Positions 8,130-15,744 of a DNA stretch of 33,953 nt are shown here, in pieces. The stretch's first letter is position 1; every line of letters starts with the position of its first letter. Below the pieces are notes generated by a model. That model worked only from the letters and a program-made list of their open reading frames with translations. It searched no databases and had not been told where the DNA came from. The position numbers were made by a program, and so were the translations under genes. This stretch comes from an uncultured Clostridia bacterium (GTDB lineage: Bacteria; Bacillota; Clostridia; Christensenellales; Borkfalkiaceae): the NCBI GenBank assembly GCA_934272745.1, contig CAKQSI010000023.1, positions 1-33,953 on the forward strand, in the 5' to 3' direction.

Positions 8130-8591
8130 AAAAATCTGCACGCTTGCCCCGGGGACGTTTAAAAGCGACACGCAGGCGCTTAAAATGCGCTGCCGGACGA
8201 CGTAGTCGGAAGCGCCGTCCGCCACCACCGCCACCCCTACGACGGGCGGATAATTTTCCTTTAATACAACCACTTTTCCGCCGGAGGACACCGGAGTGCC
8301 GTCGTCTTTTTTATACGGAACGCTTTCGATGCCGGAAGAAACGGTGATCATCACTTCCACTTTCCCCGCGCCGTCGATTTCGGACAAAACGGATTTTAAG
8401 CGCGTTTCAAGAAGCGCCACGTAGGTTTCGGACGTCAAACCGGACGAATCGTCGGTTTTACTCTTCTTCGTCCCGGAAAAAGAGGTGAAAAACAGCACGA
8501 GAACCAGCGCGCCGAGAGCGATTGCAAGCAGGACTTCTTTATTCTTGATCTTGCGAAACCGTTCTTTCACTTTACGAATCGCTTCCGCCAT
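8112..8591 (-). CDS. spoIIIAG: Stage III sporulation protein AG
   Basis: This is a 159-residue mother-cell membrane protein. SpoIIIAG forms a large oligomeric ring in the intermembrane space of the SpoIIIA-SpoIIQ complex in Bacillus. A transmembrane helix is at about residues 20-38. The typical segment YVALLETRLKSVLSEIDGAG follows, then VEVMITVSSG, then the ring-building domain with VVGVAVVADGASD. It is shorter than the Bacillus protein (about 229), as is common in clostridia. The ATG lies inside the end of spoIIIAF (20-base overlap) with GAGGAGG upstream. The C-terminal PRARR is encoded within a duplicated DNA segment. Confidence 0.93.
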   Translation of the reverse strand: MAEAIRKVKERFRKIKNKEVLLAIALGALVLVLFFTSFSGTKKSKTDDSSGLTSETYVALLETRLKSVLSEIDGAGKVEVMITVSSGIESVPYKKDDGTPVSSGGKVVVLKENYPPVVGVAVVADGASDYVVRQRILSACVSLLNVPGASVQIFPRARR

Positions 8592-9048
8592 AGATGGTCA
8601 CGTCCTCCTCGGTCAGCATCAGATACGCCGCAGCCGTTTTTCTTAGTTCTACTATATTCGTTTTTTCGCCGGATATGCTTGTTTTCTCTATTTTTAAAAG
8701 TGCTTTTTTGATCTGAAATCCCGCGTCGAAATCGCCGTAAAGCGTGACCTTCGCGCTATAGCCGCAGCCACGCAAGTAATTTTCGGTCATTTTTTCGAGA
8801 GAAGCGCGCTTGCTTTCCGAAAAAATACCGGAAGAAACTTCCGAAAAGGCGGCGCTTTCTCCGGAAAAATCCGGCAGTCCCTCCACGTTTCCGTTTTTGA
8901 TCGCCAGAAGCGGCCGCAGAAGCGACACGGCAAGCAGCATCGTGAGTACGCCCATGATCGGCTTATACAACTTTCCGCCCCGATATAATACGCCGAGGAC
9001 GACCGAAAGCACCGATACGGTTAAAATTCCGAAAAGCCAGGTCTTCAT
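8572..9048 (-). CDS. spoIIIAF: Stage III sporulation protein AF
   Basis: This is a 158-residue protein with two N-terminal hydrophobic segments (about 1-21 and 29-50). A soluble domain follows, with NYLRGCGYSAKVTLYGDF and the family pattern IVELRKTAAAYLMLTEEDVTIYG. It is a mother-cell membrane component of the SpoIIIA complex, probably with a ring-forming soluble domain. It is somewhat shorter than the Bacillus protein (about 206). AAGGAG lies 5 bases before the ATG. It overlaps spoIIIAG by 20 bases and lies 130 bases downstream of spoIIIAE. Confidence 0.92.
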   Translation of the reverse strand: MKTWLFGILTVSVLSVVLGVLYRGGKLYKPIMGVLTMLLAVSLLRPLLAIKNGNVEGLPDFSGESAAFSEVSSGIFSESKRASLEKMTENYLRGCGYSAKVTLYGDFDAGFQIKKALLKIEKTSISGEKTNIVELRKTAAAYLMLTEEDVTIYGGSDS

Positions 9049-9178
9049 ATTTCTCCTTAAACACTATCCCTTCTGCAATGTTCGGCTCGTCTGCCCGCAC
9101 ACCCCATGTCCGCCGTAACGCCGCCATTTCCAAACCTTATCCAACGTCTGCCGTTCCATCGGCTTCTCTCCCGAAAAC

Positions 9179-10657
9179 TCATCCCATTCCCGCCGTGGAA
9201 GCGAGAAATCCGAACAACGTTACGATATACAAAAACACGCCGGCAGAAACCGTCCCGGCGGCAAATTCCGCCACAGAAGAAAGATCGTTTAAATAGCCGC
9301 AGGTCTTTTCTTCCCCCAGCGGCTGCAGGACGCCGGACGCGGCTTTCAGACAGGCGGAAAAAAGAAGCAGTTTTACCACCGCGGAAAACAGCAGCGCCGA
9401 AATGAGCAGCAGCGCAAAATAACCGAGCGCGTTTTTGACCTCGATTCCCGCGGCGAGCAGAAGATCGAAACCGTCTTTGATGGTTCCGCCGACAAGCGGA
9501 ACGGAATTGCCTACGGCGTACTTCAACAGTTTATAGGAAACGCCGTCGTGACTTGCCGCAGTAATTCCCTGCATACCTAAAAAGAGCGAATACACCGCCA
9601 CCGTGGTCATGACCAGCCACTTTGCAACGCTTTTGACAAGGGAAAACAGATGCGCCGTTTTGATGCTTTCGGACAGGTGTCCGAACACCGACAGCAGCAC
9701 CATGGCAGAGAGCAGCGGAAACGCCACGGAAGAAAACAGCGACAAAATACCGGTGGATAAAAAGGCGCCGGCTGCCTGATAGGCGGCGGCGGAAGCCGTT
9801 GCTCCGCTTGCGGTAAGCAGGGCAAGCAGCAAAGGAAACAGCACCGCCGCCTGATCGCGCACCGAAAGCAGCGCTTCCTTTGCCTGTCCGATGACGGAAA
9901 ACGCCGCAACCAGCGTCAGCGAAAGCACCACCGCATAGCCGGCGTAGAACACCACGCTGCCCACTTCTTCCCGGCAGAAACCGTTTTTTTCGGAAGCAAG
10001 AAGCGAGGTCAGCACGGACACACCCACCACCGTACAAATCAGAGAAATATATTTCCCAAGCGTAGCAAACAGCACCGTTTTTAGTAATGCGGCAAAACTG
10101 CCAAACGAAAAGCGATAGTTTCCGGTCGCCATTTCGCGTACCGTTTCCCATACGTCTTTTTCGGCAAACAACGCGCGCTGTTCCTCGGTCATCTGTTCGA
10201 GAAGGGAGGAAAATTCGCTGTCTTCTAACGCTTTCAAGTCCTCTTCTATGGTGCGGAAATATTCCGAATCGGTTGCAGAAGACGGACTTTCCGCAAAAGC
10301 CTTGGGGAGATGGTCGGTCGAGCGCCAGAATAATACGGCAAAAAGGAGTGAAAAAAGCAGCGCAATGGCGGACGGAATTTTATTGCGGCTTTTCCTGTAT
10401 ATTGCCTGCACCGTTCCCGATTTTGCATACCGTTGTTTGTTTTTGAGAACACAGGTTTGCTTTTCGTATGGTTTTACAATTGAATTTATTTTCCCGTTTT
10501 TTGCCGGTATTTTACGCTTTTGCCTCCGGAAATTTCCCTTTTTCCCGCGCCGGTTTCCCGCAGATAACGGCGAAAGAAGCGGCTTTGGGCGCGGGACTCT
10601 TGCGGCAGACCTGTCTGTAAAACCCTTGCCGGTTGATTGTTTTTTCGGACGGTTCAT
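9179..10657 (-). CDS. spoIIIAE: Stage III sporulation protein AE with a long basic N-terminal extension
   Basis: This is a 492-residue multi-pass membrane protein, the largest SpoIIIA membrane subunit of the mother-cell channel. Residues about 94-111 (IPSAIALLFSLLFAVLFW) look like a signal anchor, followed by AFAES, a possible signal peptidase site. The rest matches SpoIIIAE, with several helices, LGKYISLICTVVGVSVLTSLL and the C-terminal CGYLNDLSSVAEFAAGTV. The usual length is about 390-400. Here roughly 90 Lys/Arg-rich residues precede the signal. The start is well supported: AAGGAG lies 9 bases before the ATG, 14 bases after the spoIIIAD stop. A later internal start cannot be excluded. Confidence 0.93.
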   Translation of the reverse strand: MNRPKKQSTGKGFTDRSAARVPRPKPLLSPLSAGNRRGKKGNFRRQKRKIPAKNGKINSIVKPYEKQTCVLKNKQRYAKSGTVQAIYRKSRNKIPSAIALLFSLLFAVLFWRSTDHLPKAFAESPSSATDSEYFRTIEEDLKALEDSEFSSLLEQMTEEQRALFAEKDVWETVREMATGNYRFSFGSFAALLKTVLFATLGKYISLICTVVGVSVLTSLLASEKNGFCREEVGSVVFYAGYAVVLSLTLVAAFSVIGQAKEALLSVRDQAAVLFPLLLALLTASGATASAAAYQAAGAFLSTGILSLFSSVAFPLLSAMVLLSVFGHLSESIKTAHLFSLVKSVAKWLVMTTVAVYSLFLGMQGITAASHDGVSYKLLKYAVGNSVPLVGGTIKDGFDLLLAAGIEVKNALGYFALLLISALLFSAVVKLLLFSACLKAASGVLQPLGEEKTCGYLNDLSSVAEFAAGTVSAGVFLYIVTLFGFLASTAGMG

Positions 10658-10671
10658 CTCCGTTTTCTCCT

Positions 10672-11055
10672 TTATAAAAGTTCCGAAACGACGGATAGCA
10701 GTTCCCGGAACACGGGCATTGCGAGCAAAAATACGCCGATTCTGCCCGCCAGCACAATTTTACTTGCCAGCGATTTATTACCGAAGTCCTCTACCGTTTC
10801 GGACGCCGTTTCGGTCAGATAGCCGATCCCCACCATTTTCAGCAGTCGGACGTAAACGGTGCTGTCGATACCGCTTTTTTCCACTGCGCCCGAAAAGGCG
10901 GATACGATCTCTGCAACGCCGGAAAGCAGCAGTGACAAAATCAGCATTCCCGCCGCAACGGACAGTGCAAACGCCAGTTCCGGACGCTCACCTTTGACGG
11001 TTAAAATAGCGACCGAAACGGCAACCGCGATCCCGATCACGCGCAACAATTCCAT
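10672..11055 (-). CDS. spoIIIAD: Stage III sporulation protein AD
   Basis: This is a 127-residue integral membrane protein with at least three hydrophobic helices. It shows the SpoIIIAC/AD family pattern ELAFALSVAAGMLILSLLL, then VYVRLLKMVGIGYLTETASE and a C-terminal IVLAGRIGVFLLAMPVF. SpoIIIAC and AD are small paralogous subunits of the channel. AAAGGGA precedes the ATG. It is 21 bases downstream of spoIIIAC and immediately upstream of spoIIIAE, the usual order. Confidence 0.94.
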   Translation of the reverse strand: MELLRVIGIAVAVSVAILTVKGERPELAFALSVAAGMLILSLLLSGVAEIVSAFSGAVEKSGIDSTVYVRLLKMVGIGYLTETASETVEDFGNKSLASKIVLAGRIGVFLLAMPVFRELLSVVSELL

Positions 11056-11076
11056 TTTTTCGTCCCTTTCACTTCT

Positions 11077-11271
11077 CTACAAATAAAAAATGTCCCGAAT
11101 ACTGTCAAACAGGTCGGAAACCATCGTGATTACCATCGACAGCACGATGACGAGCCCGGCGATCCCGACCAGCGTCGCGATGTCGTCCCGATCGGACTTT
11201 TTCAGGATTTGCGTGATGACCGTGATTAAAATACCGATCGCGGCGATCCGGAACAGCACCGAAACGTCCAT
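11077..11271 (-). CDS. spoIIIAC: Stage III sporulation protein AC
   Basis: This is a 64-residue two-helix membrane protein matching SpoIIIAC in length and pattern (LFRIAAIGILITVITQILKK, then DIATLVGIAGLVIVLSMVI). It is the small channel subunit paired with SpoIIIAD. The frame is open 15 codons further upstream. The ATG at 11271 is chosen because a near-perfect AAGGAGGG lies 5-6 bases before it and the protein then matches family length. The 248-base gap before it, back to spoIIIAB, contains three 38-bp tandem repeats. Confidence 0.95.
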   Translation of the reverse strand: MDVSVLFRIAAIGILITVITQILKKSDRDDIATLVGIAGLVIVLSMVITMVSDLFDSIRDIFYL

Positions 11272-11404
11272 ATTTTCCCTCCTTTTCTTTTGCCTTGCGT
11301 GCTTTTTGCGGTGCATATACCGTCAATCGGGTTGTGACGGCGTCTTTATCACGCAACGCAAAAAAAACCGACGGCAACACTTTACTGGTAATTCAGAAGG
11401 CTTT

Positions 11405-11518
11405 GCCTTTACAGCGCAGCAATGAACCCGTCCTGGCGGTGTGCCTTTGCAGCGCAGCAATAAACCCGTCCCGGCAGTGTGCCTTTACAGCGCAGCAATA
11501 AAGCCGTCCCGGCGGTTT
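11405..11518. repeat. Three tandem 38-bp repeats between spoIIIAB and spoIIIAC
   Basis: Copies lie at 11405-11442, 11443-11480 and 11481-11518. Each begins GCCTTT(A/G)CAGCGCAGCAAT and differs from the others at a few positions. The array stops 1 base short of the spoIIIAB stop codon. The period is not a multiple of three. No gene is visible in the gap, and the other 130 bases hold only the spoIIIAC ribosome binding site. Confidence 0.93.
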
Positions 11519-11519
11519 C

Positions 11520-11969
11520 TCACAGCGCAAACAAAAACAGCGCAACCCCGGCAAAAAAGCCGAGTTTCCGATATAATTTTCCGTTTTTTTCGGCGGCGGC
11601 GCGAGTGTCACGTTCCTTTTCTTCCAGATAGCACAGCGCGCTTTGTATCACGCCCTGCACCGCCAGATAATCGCTTTTATAGAGCGCCAAAAGAAAGGAA
11701 TCCGTCATCGAAATTTCCTCGTCGCTGACGCCTGCGGGGCACACGGTTGTATCGTTTTTTGCATACCGTTCGTAGAAATCCGCGCACGGCACGCCGGAAA
11801 AGAGATCCGCAGGGGTGGACTTGAACGTCGTTACATGCGCTTTGGCAAAGCGGAAAAATTGCAGCCCGTCCCGAAAGAACGCATGTCTTTTTTCCTCCCG
11901 CTTCGCCGCAAGTATTCCGCAAAAAACACTGACGGCAAGAAGCGCCCCGCCGATTACCATTCCGCTCAT
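11520..11969 (-). CDS. spoIIIAB: Stage III sporulation protein AB
   Basis: This is a 149-residue membrane protein with a hydrophobic segment at about 4-20 and a second at the extreme C-terminus (LGFFAGVALFLFAL). Between them is a helical domain of the GspF/T2SF type. SpoIIIAB is the platform protein that couples the SpoIIIAA ATPase to the channel, by analogy with type II secretion. The start at 11969 is chosen over an ATG ten codons upstream because GAGGGAG lies about 5 bases before it. It is 122 bases downstream of spoIIIAA. Confidence 0.9.
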   Translation of the reverse strand: MSGMVIGGALLAVSVFCGILAAKREEKRHAFFRDGLQFFRFAKAHVTTFKSTPADLFSGVPCADFYERYAKNDTTVCPAGVSDEEISMTDSFLLALYKSDYLAVQGVIQSALCYLEEKERDTRAAAEKNGKLYRKLGFFAGVALFLFAL

Positions 11970-12091
11970 TCTTTCTCCCTCTTGTTTTATTGAATACAAC
12001 TTGCGGCATCACAACCTCGGCGCCCGTGCGGCGAGCGGTTTTTACTGAAACCTCGGGGTTCTTGCCGCAAATTATTCTTGCGCTGTGCTTT

Positions 12092-13252
12092 TTAACCCGC
12101 GCCGGCAGAAAGCAAAATCCTTTGCGGTGCACCGTCGTTTTTATTTTTATACACTACCGCGTACCGCAAGCCCTTTTCCTGCACTAATCCGATGAAGCGT
12201 TGCATTTCGCGAAGTTCCGGGTAAGCCGCAAGGGCGGCGGCAAGAGTATCGCCGTGCACGGAGCAAAAAACCGTAACGCCGGCGTGCATAGCGGAAAGCA
12301 CGGCTTTTGCGTCCACCTCCCCCAAAATCTCGTCTGTCAGAATAACGTCCGGGTGCAGAGAACGGATCGCCGCGGAAAACGCTTCCCTTTTGGGCATTTG
12401 TGCGATGACGTCCGCGTGGCGGAAAGTTTGTCCTGCGGAAAGTTCTCCGCGTTCGTCGATCAGGACGGTTTCCGCCCCTTCTTTTTCCGAAAAAAACCAA
12501 CCAAAATCGCGCAGAAGGGTCGTTTTCCCGCCTGCCGGGGGCGAAAATATTAAAGTTGAGTGCCACCTGTCGTTTTCTTTCAGAAACGGCGCAAGTTGCT
12601 CGGCATTGCCGAAAACCGGCATAGGAATGCGCACGCATAGCGACGTAACCTCTGCAATCGACAGCACTTTGCCGGTTTCCGTCACTGCCCGCCCGGCAAC
12701 GCCGATCCGCACCCCGTAGGACCCGTACAAAGCGCCGCGCCGGAGGTCGTCCGAAATACGATAAACGGCGTTTCCGCTTAAGCTAAAAAGACAGGCGGCA
12801 ACGTCGTCCTCTGTTGCAATGATAGCGAGTCCGATATTGTCCGTTGCGCCGTTTTTGCCGAGATAGGCTTTCTTTTGTATCAAAAATTGATTTTCGGAAC
12901 CGGTTTTTTGCGATTTTTCGCCGAAAAACACCGTGACCGGACAATTTTTTCGCAGGCGAATCTCCCACACGTTCTGGATTTTTTTCAGCGGCGATTGCAA
13001 TCGTTCCGGCAAAAAGGCGATCTGTCGTGTGAAAATATCACCCGGACTTTCTTCGTTTTTCGCACTCCCGCTTCTAAATTGCGCGCGAGGCGCCAAAGGC
13101 GCGCCTCCTGCGCAAGGCACTGCCAAGAGTTCGCTTTCCGCGCAGGGCACTGATAGAAATCTACTCTCCGTACGGGGCCCTGATAGAAATCTACTCTCCG
13201 CACGGGGCGCCGCCCCTTTTTCCGACTTGTCCACTGAAAAAACCGCTTTCAT
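12092..13252 (-). CDS. spoIIIAA: Stage III sporulation protein AA, secretion-type ATPase
   Basis: This is a 386-residue AAA-type/secretion ATPase, the energy-providing mother-cell subunit of the SpoIIIA channel. Walker A is SPPAGGKTT at 237-245 (GPPxxGKTT in most relatives), and Walker B VILTDEI is at 303-309. VLIDERGEL and HADVIAQMPKR lie between them, and the SVHGDT box follows. Residues about 1-70 are an extension over the usual 300-330 residue protein. Residues 16-52 are a decapeptide repeat (PRAESRFLSG, PRTESRFLSV, PCAESELLAV, then a decayed copy). The start is supported by AAGGAG 7 bases upstream. It is the first gene of the operon and is divergent from tetR. Confidence 0.94.
   Translation of the reverse strand: MKAVFSVDKSEKGAAPRAESRFLSGPRTESRFLSVPCAESELLAVPCAGGAPLAPRAQFRSGSAKNEESPGDIFTRQIAFLPERLQSPLKKIQNVWEIRLRKNCPVTVFFGEKSQKTGSENQFLIQKKAYLGKNGATDNIGLAIIATEDDVAACLFSLSGNAVYRISDDLRRGALYGSYGVRIGVAGRAVTETGKVLSIAEVTSLCVRIPMPVFGNAEQLAPFLKENDRWHSTLIFSPPAGGKTTLLRDFGWFFSEKEGAETVLIDERGELSAGQTFRHADVIAQMPKREAFSAAIRSLHPDVILTDEILGEVDAKAVLSAMHAGVTVFCSVHGDTLAAALAAYPELREMQRFIGLVQEKGLRYAVVYKNKNDGAPQRILLSAGAG
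13097..13207. repeat. 30-bp tandem repeat inside spoIIIAA
   Basis: Four diverging 30-bp units encode the ten-residue repeat near the SpoIIIAA N-terminus. The two youngest units share an almost identical core, CTGATAGAAATCTACTCTCC, around 13150-13200. Because the unit is a multiple of three, the frame is kept. Confidence 0.9.
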
Positions 13253-13349
13253 CCCATTGCTCCTTTTTCACTTTATGCCGAAAGACTGCGGCATATGCTT
13301 TAAAATTCGCTTTAAGAGTAAAATTCCTCCCCCGATTTTTCTCAATTGC

Positions 13350-13378
13350 TTGACAAAGCCGGCATATTGCCATATAAT
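13350..13378 (+). promoter_or_regulatory. Consensus sigma-A promoter of the tetR-ABC operon
   Basis: TTGACA (13350-13355) and TATAAT (13373-13378) are exactly 17 bases apart. AAGGAGG at 13408-13414 and the tetR ATG at 13420 follow. Confidence 0.9.
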
Positions 13379-13405
13379 AACATTAGTTATATAACACTTG
13401 TTATT
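13376..13405. promoter_or_regulatory. Palindromic operator, probably for the adjacent TetR repressor
   Basis: This is a 30-base interrupted palindrome with outer arms AATAACA and TGTTATT and a central self-complementary GTTATATAAC. 24 of 30 positions are symmetric. It overlaps the -10 box and the expected start site, where a repressor would block transcription. Assignment to the TetR protein is inference from position. Confidence 0.7.
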
Positions 13406-13419
13406 GTAAGGAGGTTCTT

Positions 13420-14007
13420 ATGCCGCCGAAAACGAAACTATCGCGGGAAGATATCGTTTCTGCAGCGCTTTCTTTGGTGGAAGAAGGGGGCGAAAACGCG
13501 CTTTCCGCAAGAGCGGTCGCGGGGAAACTGGGCGTTTCCACCCAGCCCATCTTTACCCACTTCCCCACCATGGAAGACCTGAAAAAAGCCGTCATTTTTG
13601 CCGCGGCAGACGCTTATCACGCACGGCTGAAAGCCGAAATGAATAGCGGGAAATACCCCCCTTACAAAGCCAGCGGCATGGGATATATCGCCTTTGCCGG
13701 CGAACACCCGGGGCTGTTTCACCTGCTTTTTATGCGCGACCGCAAACAGGAATTGCCCGACCCCGACGGCGATTTTACCGACGGACTTTTGCCCGTAATT
13801 GAAAAAAGCACCTCTCTGGACGCGGAAGCGGCAAGAAGTTTCCACTTTCCCATGTGGGTATTCGTCCACGGGATTGCCACCATGTCGGCGACAGGGTATC
13901 TGCAGCTGGACGAAAACACGATAAGCGAGTTGCTTTCCGCAGAATATCTTGCGATGAAAGCGCATTATGAAGGACTAAGGAGCCGGAATGGAACCGAAAA
14001 ACAATAA
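13420..14007 (+). CDS. TetR/AcrR family transcriptional regulator
   Basis: This is a 195-residue one-component regulator. The N-terminal TetR helix-turn-helix spans about residues 9-52, with ALSARAVAGKLGVSTQPIFTHF as the typical core. The C-terminal ligand domain resembles the WHG-type group (HPGLFHLLFM, then FPMWVFVHGIATMSATG). Its ligand is unknown. AAGGAGG lies 5 bases before the ATG. Its promoter is overlapped by a palindrome, so autorepression of the operon is likely. It overlaps the ABC ATPase gene by 20 bases. It is the first gene of the only plus-strand protein operon in the window. Confidence 0.93.
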   Translation: MPPKTKLSREDIVSAALSLVEEGGENALSARAVAGKLGVSTQPIFTHFPTMEDLKKAVIFAAADAYHARLKAEMNSGKYPPYKASGMGYIAFAGEHPGLFHLLFMRDRKQELPDPDGDFTDGLLPVIEKSTSLDAEAARSFHFPMWVFVHGIATMSATGYLQLDENTISELLSAEYLAMKAHYEGLRSRNGTEKQ

Positions 14008-14908
14008 AGAAAATCCGCTTTCCGCAGAAGCGGAACGCCTGAACGTTGAAAATAGTGCCGATTTTCGCGGCGCTGAAAGCTGCGCTTCCCCGGCGGCAAC
14101 CGGCGGCGGTTCTTTTGAACCCCCGGCGATCGAGATCTGCGGGCTGAGTAAGCGGTATAAAGACGTGCTGGCGGTTGACGACCTTTCGTTGACCGTCCGC
14201 GAAGGGGAAATTTTTTCGCTGCTGGGCGTCAACGGCGCGGGAAAAACCACAACCGTTAAAATGCTGTGCTGCCTGACCCGCCCCACTTCCGGCGACGCGC
14301 GCGTGTTCGGACACAGTATTCTGAATGAACCTGCCGCCGTCAAGTCACTCATTGCCGTTTCCCCGCAGGAAACCGCCGTTGCGCCCAAACTATCGGTGGA
14401 AGAAAATCTAAGGTTGATCGCCGATCTGTCCGGACTTCCCAAGGCGACAGCCCTGCGTGCCGTGCAGGAAACGGCAAAGCGGCTTTCTTTAGATTCCGTC
14501 ATGAAAAAACGTGCAGGGACACTTTCCGGCGGGTGGAAACGCCGCCTCAGCATCGCCATGGCGCTGATTTTAAACCCGAAAGTGTTGTTTTTGGACGAAC
14601 CCACTTTGGGGCTGGACGTCATTGCAAGGGCGGAACTTTGGGAAGTCGTCCGCGAACTCAAGTCGCACACCACCGTCGTTTTGACCACGCACTATATGGA
14701 GGAAGCGGAAGCCCTTTCCGACCGTGTTGCCGTGATGAAAGGCGGGAAATTGCTTGCCGTGGGCAGCGTTTCCGAACTCAAAGAAAGCACCGGTTCCGCC
14801 CGGCTGGAAGACGCGTTCCTCACCCTTGTCGGGGCAAGAAATGCGGCAGAAAGAACAGCAAAAGACAGTGCAGAAGAATTGCAAAACGACGAGGAGAACG
14901 GAAAATGA
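13988..14908 (+). CDS. ABC transporter ATP-binding protein (DrrA/NatA type)
   Basis: This is a 306-residue nucleotide-binding subunit of an ABC-2 exporter. Walker A GVNGAGKTT is at 80-88. The signature is LSGGWKRRLS at 179-188, with Trp where most relatives have Gln. Walker B VLFLDEPTLGLD is at 199-210, and the switch His is in LTTHYMEEAEALSDRV. About 45 low-complexity residues precede the domain, and a charged tail follows it. AAGGAG lies 5 bases before the ATG. The 20-base overlap with tetR and the ATGA overlap with the permease gene argue for coupled translation. Such cassettes usually export drugs, lipids or peptides; the substrate here is unknown. Confidence 0.93.
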   Translation: MEPKNNKENPLSAEAERLNVENSADFRGAESCASPAATGGGSFEPPAIEICGLSKRYKDVLAVDDLSLTVREGEIFSLLGVNGAGKTTTVKMLCCLTRPTSGDARVFGHSILNEPAAVKSLIAVSPQETAVAPKLSVEENLRLIADLSGLPKATALRAVQETAKRLSLDSVMKKRAGTLSGGWKRRLSIAMALILNPKVLFLDEPTLGLDVIARAELWEVVRELKSHTTVVLTTHYMEEAEALSDRVAVMKGGKLLAVGSVSELKESTGSARLEDAFLTLVGARNAAERTAKDSAEELQNDEENGK

Positions 14909-15639
14909 AAAAGACTTTTGCCCTTGCCGTAAGAAACGGCAAGGAGACTTTACGCGATCCGTTGAATTTATTTTTCGGCTTGGCATTTCCGCTGCTTTTG
15001 CTGCTTCTTTTGACGGCAATACAGCGCAACGTGCCTGCCGACCTGTTCACTTTAGAAAAACTGACGCCCGGCGTTGCGGTGTTCGGCTACTCCTTTTTAA
15101 CGCTGTTTTCGGCAATGCTGCTGGCAAAAGACCGCGCCGGCGAATTTTTGACCCGCCTTTACGCGATGCCGATTTCTGCAGTGCAATTTATTGCCGGCTA
15201 TGCCCTGCCGCTTTTCCCGGTTGCTGTGATGCAGACTGTCGTTACTTTTGGCACGGCGTTTGCTTTAGGGCTGAAAGTCACCGGCGCCGCCTTTGCCTGT
15301 GCGGGCGTTTCGCTGCTGTCTTCCCTGTTTTTCATCGCTTTGGGGTTGGTTGCGGGAAGTTTGTTCAACGATAAGCAAGTCGGCGGTCTTTGCGGCGCAC
15401 TGCTTACCAACCTGACGGCTTTGACTTCCGGCGCCTGGTTCGACCTTGCTATGGTGGGCGGCACATTTAATAAAATGGCGCACGTTTTGCCGTTTGCAAA
15501 CGCTGTCGATCTGGGCAGAAGCGCCATTGGTGGCAGTTTTGCGGGGACGCTCTCCTGCTGGATCATTCTTGTTGCATACATCGTCGTCACCGCCGTTCTT
15601 TCCGTGCTGTGCTTTTTGCGGCAGATGAAGAAACATTGA
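14905..15639 (+). CDS. ABC-2 type transporter permease
   Basis: This is a 244-residue integral membrane protein with about six hydrophobic segments, matching the ABC-2 permease fold. The typical N-terminal block KETLRDPLNLFFGLAFPLLL comes first, and later LTNLTALTSGAWFDLAMV precedes the last helices. It partners the upstream ATPase. The ATG overlaps the ATPase stop (ATGA), and GAGGAG lies about 8 bases upstream. A longer in-frame reading begins inside the ATPase gene, but the start here is fixed by the overlap and ribosome binding site. Confidence 0.92.
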   Translation: MKKTFALAVRNGKETLRDPLNLFFGLAFPLLLLLLLTAIQRNVPADLFTLEKLTPGVAVFGYSFLTLFSAMLLAKDRAGEFLTRLYAMPISAVQFIAGYALPLFPVAVMQTVVTFGTAFALGLKVTGAAFACAGVSLLSSLFFIALGLVAGSLFNDKQVGGLCGALLTNLTALTSGAWFDLAMVGGTFNKMAHVLPFANAVDLGRSAIGGSFAGTLSCWIILVAYIVVTAVLSVLCFLRQMKKH

Positions 15640-15673
15640 TTTCTGAGTGCAGGCTACACCGAAGTTAAAACAG

Positions 15674-15725
15674 ATTTAGTGTGAACGCCTCTATACTGAA
15701 TTTAGTGTGAACGCTTCTATACTTA
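15674..15725. repeat. 26-bp direct duplication
   Basis: Two adjacent copies (15674-15699 and 15700-15725) begin ATTTAGTGTGAACGC and differ at two positions. Confidence 0.9.
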
Positions 15726-15744
15726 ATAACGACAGATAAAAACC

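Noticed and set aside
11405..11518. CRISPR array
   Set aside because: Contiguous 38-bp repeats with no spacers. They are slippage-type tandem copies.
13253..13320. SigE-like promoter for spoIIIAA (CATAAAGT with upstream CATATG)
   Set aside because: The predicted start would fall inside the ribosome binding site, so the leader would be too short. The match to consensus is partial.
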